Positions 1 through 5,767 of a stretch of 7,181 nt of DNA are shown here, piece by piece. The stretch spans positions 1 to 7,181 of the forward strand of contig JAISMI010000033.1 in the NCBI GenBank assembly GCA_031276835.1, read 5' to 3'. The DNA is from Holosporaceae bacterium. GTDB taxonomy: Bacteria > Pseudomonadota > Alphaproteobacteria > UBA3830. Within the stretch, counting starts at the first letter, position 1, and every line of letters begins with the position of its first letter. The notes below the pieces were generated by a model. That model was not told where the DNA came from and made no database searches. It saw nothing but the letters and a program-made list of their open reading frames with translations. Made by a program: the position numbers and the translations under genes.

Positions 1-27
1 TATGAAACGAAAAAAGTTAATAATGGG

Positions 28-1353
28 TTAAAAATTGATTTTTGATCCGATCATAAATAGATACGCTTTGATCTTTCCCATAGTAGTCAGATTGCAGGCT
101 TTTCCATACGCTCTGGCCATGTCGCAGCTATTGGTGGCAATATGGTCGTATTCCAGATATATTCGTAGATTTTGGTCGAATTTATATTCGGCGGCTAGAG
201 AAATTACGTCGGCTTTCGATTTCTCTCGCGGAGAAAATTTCACTATAGACTTGAAATATCCGGCTGAAACGCCGAGTTTATCGAACGAATAGGAAATTCC
301 CAGAGAATAGATTTTTCCGGCGTCGGCGCCCGATTGCAATCCGACGTCCGGATCCGCCAGATCGTAATTTCTGGAATCGTCAAACGCCGCAATCTCGCTA
401 ATCGCTTGCTTTTCAGCTAACAAAGATTTTCCGTTGTCCGTATATCCGGCCGATAACTTGAATTTTTTGTAGCCGACAATTGCTCCAATATTATGGGCGC
501 GAACATTGCGCGCTTTTATGTCGTCGCCAAAGCCGGATTTTCCTTTTCCCAGCCATACGGCGCCGGAAATTTTTGCATTTAGACCATCCGGAGCTCCAAA
601 TTCATAGGCTATTCCTCCGGAGATCAAATTTTTTGAGTAGGCTGCGCCCAGACCGAAAAAATTCGCCTTTTCATGGATATGCAACATACCATGGCGCCGC
701 GTCCTAAACAGATTGGCGTCGCGGCTATCCAGAGTAAATGATAGTCCGGCGGAAATTCCGGAAATAATCGGCGATATCCAAACGATTTTTGCGGCTCTGG
801 AATCATCCTGAGGAAATCCGGTATCGACTATCGAGCCGGCGGATTTGTCGTAAAACGCCCCTAAATCTCCGCTGCCGGCTCCCAAATAACCAACCAAGCA
901 TTTATCCCCGCAAATGCTGAATAAATCCGCAGCCGTGTTGGTATATCCCAGTCTCAGAGTTCCCATTTTGTCCGATTCTAAAAAAATGAAAGAAGCGCGC
1001 ACAACGGCGTTTCCCTGTTTGATTACGCCGGAGTTAGCTTTAATCGCCATCTCGAATCCGTATCCGTATTCGTCGCGCTTGCCGAGATATTTAAAATATA
1101 TATCTCCCTTCAGCGAGGTAACGGCGGCGTCGATGCGGTCAGTCTTTCGATCCTGATTAATGAAGATAGTTGTAAAATGAAGTCGGCCGCAAAGACGTAG
1201 GGTCGCATCGACGTCATACTTGGTCAGTTCGTCGTTGATCAGTTCATTTAGCGGCAATCGACGATTGACTTCGTCCGAACGCTCGAAATCCCTTGTGGCG
1301 GCAAATAAACTCATGGATAAAAACATCGCCGCAAGTATCGCGCTTCTAAACAT
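28..1353 (-). CDS. Gram-negative outer-membrane porin
   Basis: Predicted 441-residue trimeric-type porin forming a diffusion channel in the outer membrane. Residues 1-19 look like a Sec signal peptide (MFRS, then a hydrophobic run ending SLFAA), with cleavage likely near residues 18-20. The body alternates short hydrophobic/aromatic strands with polar Gly/Asp-rich loops, as in 16-stranded porins. A segment at 131-143 (GTLRLGYTNTAAD) resembles the conserved strand leading into the constriction loop of general porins. The chain ends in an aromatic strand with terminal Phe, the usual signal for BAM-dependent assembly. Unusually, it has five cysteines, four in loop-like pairs (C148/C152 and C410/C420). 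The start follows a GAGAGG Shine-Dalgarno located in the end of the upstream small gene, 2 bp away, so it is the last visible gene of the minus-strand operon. Family call is firm; the substrate is unknown, and polyamine passage would be only a guess from the neighbouring binding protein. Confidence 0.85.
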   Translation of the reverse strand: MFRSAILAAMFLSMSLFAATRDFERSDEVNRRLPLNELINDELTKYDVDATLRLCGRLHFTTIFINQDRKTDRIDAAVTSLKGDIYFKYLGKRDEYGYGFEMAIKANSGVIKQGNAVVRASFIFLESDKMGTLRLGYTNTAADLFSICGDKCLVGYLGAGSGDLGAFYDKSAGSIVDTGFPQDDSRAAKIVWISPIISGISAGLSFTLDSRDANLFRTRRHGMLHIHEKANFFGLGAAYSKNLISGGIAYEFGAPDGLNAKISGAVWLGKGKSGFGDDIKARNVRAHNIGAIVGYKKFKLSAGYTDNGKSLLAEKQAISEIAAFDDSRNYDLADPDVGLQSGADAGKIYSLGISYSFDKLGVSAGYFKSIVKFSPREKSKADVISLAAEYKFDQNLRIYLEYDHIATNSCDMARAYGKACNLTTMGKIKAYLFMIGSKINF

Positions 1354-1355
1354 AA

Positions 1356-1532
1356 TTATTCCTCTCGTTGACGGCCGTTATCTTGGTTAATTTTTTTGAT
1401 TTTTGCCATCAGCTCCTTCTGCTGCTGCAAGAATTTTTCACTGGAAAATGATTTTCTGTCGAGGTCAGGCAAATCCGGAGTCTCATATCTGGAACAAGTA
1501 ACTAAAAAAAATATTAAGGAAAATTTTTTCAT
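1356..1532 (-). CDS. small predicted lipoprotein, unknown function
   Basis: A 58-residue gene between the binding-protein and porin genes. Its ATG overlaps the upstream stop codon as ATGA, and its TAA lies 2 bp before the porin ATG, so translation is probably coupled on both sides. The product starts MKKFSLIFFLVTC: a two-Lys n-region, a short hydrophobic core and a lipobox-like LVTC with Cys13. Thr at -1 is tolerated but not optimal. Cleavage would leave a 46-residue lipidated peptide, first Pro/Asp-rich (ETPDLPDLD), then a Lys/Gln/Glu-rich helix-like tail (about residues 33-58). I recognise no family. Its position suggests an envelope role tied to the porin or the binding protein; this is inference. 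The tight spacing and signal sequence argue that it is a real gene rather than a chance frame. Confidence 0.72.
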   Translation of the reverse strand: MKKFSLIFFLVTCSRYETPDLPDLDRKSFSSEKFLQQQKELMAKIKKINQDNGRQREE

Positions 1533-2671
1533 TCGTCCATCGACTTAATTTTGGTCAATAATCTTGTTTTCAACGCTTCCAAGTGGGCCGGAAGCGGTTT
1601 TTCTATGTAGCACTTTTTCCTTATGGCGGCGTCTGGATATAGGTGGGGATCGTTCCTTAGATTCTCCTGAACATATTTCAGAGATTGCACCACGGCGTTT
1701 GCCCGAGACGTGACGTTGGTAACTTTAGAAATCACCAGCGGATGAAATAAAAACTTAAGAAATGCATAAATGTTGTTTATGTGCCTCGCCTTCGTCGGAA
1801 TGGCAGCTACGTCAACCCAGAGAGAAGCCCCCTCTTTGGGGCAGAAAAATTTTATGTGGGGATTATCGTTATCCTTCTGCACTTTCAATACATCCCCCGA
1901 CGTTGCCAACACGACGCAGGCATTTCCGGAGGCCAGATCCTCAAATCCAAACGACGTAAACTTTGATATATGAGGGCGAACTTTTTTCAAATGCTCCGCC
2001 GCTTTCATTATATCCTCTTCATTTTCCGATTCCGGATCCAATCCCAAATAGGCTAAAATCGCCGGAAATATTTCATTGGGAGATTCATAGAGAGAAATTC
2101 TATATTTACTGAGTTTTTGGGCATTTACAGGATCAAATATTAAAGAAAAAGTATCTTTCCGACCATTTCCGAGCAAATTATTTACTATTTTTTCGTTCAA
2201 GCCTATTCCTGAAATTCCAAATTGAAAAGGAACGGCGTAATTATTGTCAATATCATAGACGGCCAATCTTTTTAGAATATCTTCGTCAAAAATTGACATA
2301 TTTATTCGGTTTTTATCCAGCTTCTGATAAATTCCGGTCTTTAATTGACGTGAAAAATGCGGCCAAGCCGTCGGAAATACCAGGTCATATTTTACGCCTC
2401 CGGCCAACAATTTAGCCTCCAATATCTCGTTGGAATCGAAAATATCCACCACGACTTTTATGCCGGTAAGACGTTCAAATACCTCCAGAAGTTCATTGGG
2501 GATGTAGTCTATTCCAACAATAATGTATAGACGCTTATCCTCGTCAAACGGACCAAATTTTTCCTCCGATAACGCCCTAGAAAGATCCGATTCAGGGTAA
2601 TCATTCTGAAATCTTTGAAAAAGAAAGGCGCATAAAGCGCCCATCAATAATAGAAAAATATATTTTTTCAT
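1529..2671 (-). CDS. PotF/PotD-like periplasmic polyamine-type binding protein
   Basis: A 380-residue extracellular solute-binding protein of the spermidine/putrescine family, resembling PotF along nearly its whole length. Family landmarks are DYIP (55-58), TGIKV then DSNEILEAKLLAG (about 69-91), YDLVFPTA (95-102), the FQFGISGIGLNE stretch (149-160), SPNEIFPAILAYLG (197-210), SGDV (258-261) and VDVAAIP (286-292). It begins with a Lys-Lys n-region and hydrophobic core (residues 4-18). Cys14 has no good lipobox, so it is either cleaved by signal peptidase I or stays anchored. Compared from memory with E. coli PotF, acidic ligand contacts appear kept (D55, E200, D260, D287), but both tryptophans of the aromatic box look replaced (Gly53 and Thr257), so the ligand may not be putrescine. 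It starts 9 bp after pssA with only a weak Shine-Dalgarno (AGTGA), suggesting coupling. No permease or ATPase partner is in the window, so it is an orphan here. Confidence 0.85.
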   Translation of the reverse strand: MKKYIFLLLMGALCAFLFQRFQNDYPESDLSRALSEEKFGPFDEDKRLYIIVGIDYIPNELLEVFERLTGIKVVVDIFDSNEILEAKLLAGGVKYDLVFPTAWPHFSRQLKTGIYQKLDKNRINMSIFDEDILKRLAVYDIDNNYAVPFQFGISGIGLNEKIVNNLLGNGRKDTFSLIFDPVNAQKLSKYRISLYESPNEIFPAILAYLGLDPESENEEDIMKAAEHLKKVRPHISKFTSFGFEDLASGNACVVLATSGDVLKVQKDNDNPHIKFFCPKEGASLWVDVAAIPTKARHINNIYAFLKFLFHPLVISKVTNVTSRANAVVQSLKYVQENLRNDPHLYPDAAIRKKCYIEKPLPAHLEALKTRLLTKIKSMDE

Positions 2672-2680
2672 CTATTTCAC

Positions 2681-3511
2681 TTAGGACGCCTTTGTCACCT
2701 TACCGGAACCAATCTTTTCATTTTTCGTCTGAGAATATTCATAAATTCCGTAGGGAATGGAAAGCAGATAGGCGGTCACCAAAACGGACAGCGTCATCCA
2801 AATTTCCGTTATCAGACAGATCACCAAAGAGCTAATGACCAACAACGCAATCGGGGTGGATCCATTGCTTATCTCTATCATTTTGGATGAAAAAGTTCTT
2901 ATGCGACTGATCATTAGGCTTCCGGATACCAACAAACAAATCGAAATAAAAACCGGATTTAGAAATGAATAGTTATCCGTTTGGAAAAATAAAATCATCG
3001 GGAAAAGTGATAAAATCGCGCCGGCTGGAGCCGGAACTCCCTTGAAAAATTTCTTTTCCTGTTTCGATTGATTTTCGTTCTGCAGCATGTCCGCATTAAA
3101 TCTTGCTAATCTTAGGGCGCAGCAAACGGTAAAAAACATGCCGACGCCCCAGCCCAAACCACCCATTAGATAAGTCGATCTAAGGAACAAAATAATCGCC
3201 GGCGCTACTCCGAAACAGACTAAATCCGATAACGAATCCAATTGCGCCCCGAATTGCGACGATTGTCCTATCAATCGAGCGACTCTTCCGTCCAGGGAAT
3301 CCAACAGAGCCGACACAAAAATACAAAGCGCCGCCAACTCCCATTTTAGATCCAGCGCAAAACGTATGGAGGTTAATCCGACGCAAAAAGCGGAAATGGT
3401 AATTATACTCGGCAAAAATTTAACCAAAGAAGCTCCTTTTTTTACGGAATCATCATCCTCCGGCGGAACAATTTTGCCATTCGCCTCTTTTTCTTTAACG
3501 TTCTTCGACAT
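2681..3511 (-). CDS. pssA: CDP-diacylglycerol--serine O-phosphatidyltransferase
   Basis: Makes phosphatidylserine from CDP-diacylglycerol and L-serine in the inner membrane, the step before decarboxylation to phosphatidylethanolamine. The 276-residue protein carries a complete CDP-alcohol phosphatidyltransferase motif: D71, D74-G75, A78-R79, G88, D92 and D96, the metal- and CDP-binding residues. Several hydrophobic segments follow (about 97-112, 114-132, 161-180, 185-200, 218-262), fitting an integral membrane enzyme of the Bacillus/alphaproteobacterial PssA type rather than the E. coli peripheral type. The first 28 residues are a charged cytoplasmic tail. A near-consensus Shine-Dalgarno (GGAGGTGA, 3515-3522) sits just before the ATG, inside the last codons of psd, with which the gene overlaps by 17 bp. 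Adjacency to psd confirms the serine-specific assignment over other CDP-alcohol transferases. Confidence 0.93.
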   Translation of the reverse strand: MSKNVKEKEANGKIVPPEDDDSVKKGASLVKFLPSIITISAFCVGLTSIRFALDLKWELAALCIFVSALLDSLDGRVARLIGQSSQFGAQLDSLSDLVCFGVAPAIILFLRSTYLMGGLGWGVGMFFTVCCALRLARFNADMLQNENQSKQEKKFFKGVPAPAGAILSLFPMILFFQTDNYSFLNPVFISICLLVSGSLMISRIRTFSSKMIEISNGSTPIALLVISSLVICLITEIWMTLSVLVTAYLLSIPYGIYEYSQTKNEKIGSGKVTKAS

Positions 3512-4169
3512 TTTTCACCTCCCTACTTTTAAGATTTGCCAAAACCGTTTCTCCGGCGACAGTTATCTGTCCTTCTTCCAGCAATATTGTAGCATCGTTT
3601 GGTAAATAAATATCTACTCTGCTGCCAAATCTTATTATTCCTATGCGTTGTCCGATTTCCAGCTCCTGTCCTTCGGAGATGTCGCATCTGATTCTTCTGG
3701 CCAACAGTCCGGCGATCTGCACAAACGCTATTTGATTGCCGTCCGCCGCGCGCATAAAGGTTGCTCGTCTTTCGTTGTATTCGCTGGCTTTGTCGAGGGT
3801 TACGTTAAAAAATTTCCCGGGAACGTAGAACATTCTTTCCACGACCCCGCTAACCGGAGCTCTGTTTACGTGAACGTTGAACACGCTCATAAATATGCTT
3901 ATCTTCTGCCATTCGCCAAAAAGCCCCAACTCCTCGGGAGGAATACATTCGGAAATTTTCAAAATAATGCCGTCGGCTGGACTGACCACTATAGAGTCTT
4001 TGGAAGGATGAACCCTCTCTGGATCTCTGAAAAACGCCAAGCAACCAATAGTTATGAGAAAGCCAAGCCAGCCCATATTTGTGCTAAAATTCCCGAGACA
4101 TATGCCAATTACCGCAAATACTCCGGCAATTTTACATCCGTCTTTATCAAACGGCAGCCTAATATCCAT
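3495..4169 (-). CDS. psd: phosphatidylserine decarboxylase (short, pyruvoyl-dependent)
   Basis: Converts phosphatidylserine to phosphatidylethanolamine at the inner membrane using a self-generated pyruvoyl group. The 224-residue length fits the short Psd class. Two hydrophobic segments lie near the N-terminus (about 14-28 and 32-47), followed by FFRDPER (46-52). The catalytic triad is visible as D66 (SPADG), H100 (FNVHVNRAP) and S183 in FGSR. Self-cleavage between G182 and S183 would give a beta chain of 182 residues and an alpha chain of 42 residues. The start ATG has a GGGGAG Shine-Dalgarno 5 nt upstream and lies about 20 nt below a good promoter, making psd the first gene of the operon. 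The final codons overlap pssA, the usual partner. All key residues are present and nothing suggests decay. Confidence 0.94.
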   Translation of the reverse strand: MDIRLPFDKDGCKIAGVFAVIGICLGNFSTNMGWLGFLITIGCLAFFRDPERVHPSKDSIVVSPADGIILKISECIPPEELGLFGEWQKISIFMSVFNVHVNRAPVSGVVERMFYVPGKFFNVTLDKASEYNERRATFMRAADGNQIAFVQIAGLLARRIRCDISEGQELEIGQRIGIIRFGSRVDIYLPNDATILLEEGQITVAGETVLANLKSREVKNVEER

Positions 4170-4195
4170 AACAACTCCCCAAATTTAACTGAGGG

Positions 4196-4224
4196 ATTAT
4201 ATTGCTTTTTTTTATGTAATTCAA
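4196..4224 (-). promoter_or_regulatory. sigma-70-type promoter for the psd operon
   Basis: Read on the minus strand, a perfect TATAAT (4196-4201) is preceded by a 17-bp spacer and TTGAAT (4219-4224, four of six matches to the -35 consensus). The spacer contains an A-tract. Transcription would begin near 4189, giving a leader of about 20 nt before the psd ATG. It is the best promoter-like sequence on this strand in the region and would drive all five minus-strand genes. Confidence 0.68.
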
Positions 4225-4280
4225 ATTTAAAGGTGAAAAATGGGAATAGTCGTTAATGTTTTTTTTGTTTTTTTTATGTA
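4206..4280. repeat. 13-bp direct repeat in the psd/hisS divergent region
   Basis: The sequence TTTTTTTTATGTA occurs twice in perfect copy on the plus strand, at 4206-4218 and 4268-4280, with starts 62 bp apart. The first copy fills most of the psd promoter spacer. The second runs directly into TATAGT (4279-4284), the only reasonable -10 candidate for hisS, though no good -35 precedes it. The run of T makes chance recurrence plausible, but the shared ATGTA end is less expected. Confidence 0.55.
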
Positions 4281-4331
4281 TAGTAACATTTATTAGCAAT
4301 TTGCAGATTCTTTCAGGATTTGTAAGAAGTC

Positions 4332-4337
4332 GGGAGA
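4332..4337 (+). promoter_or_regulatory. ribosome binding site that sets the hisS start
   Basis: GGGAGA lies 5-6 nt before the ATG at 4343. No comparable site precedes the in-frame ATG at 4256. The 29 extra residues from 4256 are a low-complexity hydrophobic run encoded by T-tracts and do not belong to the synthetase family, so the 4343 start is preferred. Confidence 0.75.
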
Positions 4338-4342
4338 AGACA

Positions 4343-5665
4343 ATGAAAATTGGTATTTCTGGATTTCCAGAATTTTTGCCAAACGAACAGATCGCCTTTA
4401 ACAGGGTGGTGGATATGATTAAAGAACGCTTCGAATTATACGGATTTATCCCTATGGATACTCCGGCGGTTGAACGCATTCAAACTCTACTAGCCAAGGG
4501 AAACGACAATGAAATATACGGTCTTTATCGAATCGCAGACGAAAAAAGCAAAAAAGATATCGGACTGCGCTTTGACCTAACGATTCCATTTGCAAGGTAT
4601 GTGCTTGAACATTCGGGAAAAATGCTATTTCCGCATCGGAGGTATCAGATATCTCCCGTATGGAGAGGCGAACGTCCTCAGTATGGAAGATATCGTCAAT
4701 TTTATCAGTGCGACGTCGACATTATCGGCGAAGGGGATTTATCCATCGAGCACGACGCCGAAGTTATATCTTTGGTTACCGAAACGCTATTATCCTTAGA
4801 TATTCCAAATTTCCACACAAAGGTTAGCAATAGAAAAATACTATCCGGCTTTCTGAAAACCATTGTGGAGACGAAAAAAATCACGGAGATAATACGGCTT
4901 ATTGATAAAATCGATAAAATTTCGCTGGAGGAATTCGACATTGCAGTGGCGAAGTTCGGCGTTCCCAAAGAAAACGCCCTAAAGTTAAAAAACTTTTTGG
5001 ATTTGGAAAAAAGAGGCGGCGTCTTTGAGGTGTTAAGATTGCTTAAAACTTTTAATTTTAATGAAGAATTCAGCCAGGGCGTTTCGGAATTAAACGATGT
5101 GATGAATATCCTAAAAAAATTGGGAATCGAGGATAATTATGTGAAAATTTCCACAAAATTAGCCAGAGGACTAGCCTATTACACCGGAACTATTTTTGAA
5201 ACGACGTTCGACGGCGAATTATCCGAAATAGGAAGCATTTCCGGCGGCGGCAGATATGACAACTTAACGAAGATGCTTTCCGACAAAGTTTTTCCTGGAG
5301 TTGGCGCGACTATCGGCGTTTCAAGATTAGTTCCCCAACTTTTGAAAAAAGGCTTTCTAAAGGCGGATAAAACGTCTCCGGCAACGATTCTTGTTGCCGT
5401 TCAAAATCGCGAATTCATCGGCAGCTATATGAAAATCGCCAACAAACTTAGAAAATTAGGCCTGAAAACGGAAATATATTTGCACAATAAAAGTCTTGGC
5501 GTACAATTGAGCTACGCCAGCAAAAGAGGATATAATTTTGTGATCATCGCCAATGAAATTGAATTGCTGGAGGGAAAAGCAATCATTAGGAATCTCAAAA
5601 CCAAAGAGCAACAGACCATTCGCACAGAGTATATGGGCAAAGAAGTACTTGAACTGTTGAAGTAA
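4343..5665 (+). CDS. hisS: histidyl-tRNA synthetase
   Basis: Class II synthetase that charges tRNA-His in the cytoplasm; 440 residues from the preferred ATG. In this numbering, motif 1 is around GFIPMDTP (34-41), LRFDLTIPFARY follows at 75-86, and motif 2 is at about 100-120 with R-G-E-R-P and GRYRQFYQ. The histidine-specific signatures are ARGLAYYTG (274-282) and SGGGRYDNL (300-308), and motif 3 is GVGATIGVSRL (319-329). An anticodon-binding domain covers roughly 348-440. The RFDLT and FYQCDVDI wording is closer to eukaryotic/archaeal-type and some bacterial HisRS than to the E. coli RPEGT/FHQ form. HisZ, the paralogue without tRNA activity, is disfavoured by the intact motif 2, the histidine motifs and the C-terminal domain. 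The gene is divergent from psd. TATAGT at 4279-4284 is a weak -10 candidate. No clear terminator follows. Confidence 0.93.
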   Translation: MKIGISGFPEFLPNEQIAFNRVVDMIKERFELYGFIPMDTPAVERIQTLLAKGNDNEIYGLYRIADEKSKKDIGLRFDLTIPFARYVLEHSGKMLFPHRRYQISPVWRGERPQYGRYRQFYQCDVDIIGEGDLSIEHDAEVISLVTETLLSLDIPNFHTKVSNRKILSGFLKTIVETKKITEIIRLIDKIDKISLEEFDIAVAKFGVPKENALKLKNFLDLEKRGGVFEVLRLLKTFNFNEEFSQGVSELNDVMNILKKLGIEDNYVKISTKLARGLAYYTGTIFETTFDGELSEIGSISGGGRYDNLTKMLSDKVFPGVGATIGVSRLVPQLLKKGFLKADKTSPATILVAVQNREFIGSYMKIANKLRKLGLKTEIYLHNKSLGVQLSYASKRGYNFVIIANEIELLEGKAIIRNLKTKEQQTIRTEYMGKEVLELLK

Positions 5666-5683
5666 AAGACGCGCTCTCTTTTG

Positions 5684-5699
5684 CGATAAAATTTTGTCG
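5684..5699. other. 16-bp near-perfect palindrome
   Basis: CGATAAAATTTTGTCG reads almost identically on both strands, with one mismatched symmetric pair (T/G). It lies 19 bp after the hisS stop and about 70 bp before folKP. With no loop and no following T-run it is not a convincing terminator; a protein-binding site is possible. The rest of the roughly 100-bp gap shows no gene or tRNA. Confidence 0.4.
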
Positions 5700-5762
5700 A
5701 TCGGCGCGGCGCATCTGGAAAGCTTGGACTTCTTATGCTCTAATCAAGGCCAAAAAAATTAT

Positions 5763-5767
5763 GGAGA
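5763..5767 (+). promoter_or_regulatory. ribosome binding site before folKP
   Basis: GGAGA here is only 1 nt from the ATG at 5768 but 6-7 nt from an in-frame TTG at 5774. The spacing therefore favours TTG as the true start, giving a protein two residues shorter. Confidence 0.5.

Noticed and set aside
1..27. Terminator of the porin operon
   Set aside because: The 27 bases beyond the porin stop hold no inverted repeat; the true end of the operon lies outside the window.
3648..4256. 202-codon open frame on the plus strand opposite psd
   Set aside because: It lies wholly antisense to the intact psd gene apart from its tail, has no recognisable family, no Shine-Dalgarno, and a composition expected from the complement of a conserved gene.
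4256..4342. In-frame 29-codon N-terminal extension of hisS, resembling a signal anchor
   Set aside because: It has no Shine-Dalgarno, is encoded by T-tracts within the divergent promoter region, and a cytosolic synthetase would not carry it; the ATG at 4343 has GGGAGA at good spacing.
4159..4479. 106-codon minus-strand frame spanning the psd/hisS gap
   Set aside because: It overlaps the psd promoter and the start of hisS on the opposite strand and shows no family features.
4343..5665. HisZ (ATP phosphoribosyltransferase regulatory subunit)
   Set aside because: Motif 2, the histidine-binding signatures and the anticodon-binding domain are all present, and no histidine-biosynthesis genes are adjacent.
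5666..5767. Possible small RNA or rho-independent terminator after hisS
   Set aside because: GC-rich bits (GGCGCGGCGC) do not form a stable hairpin with a following T-run, and no tRNA-like fold was seen.
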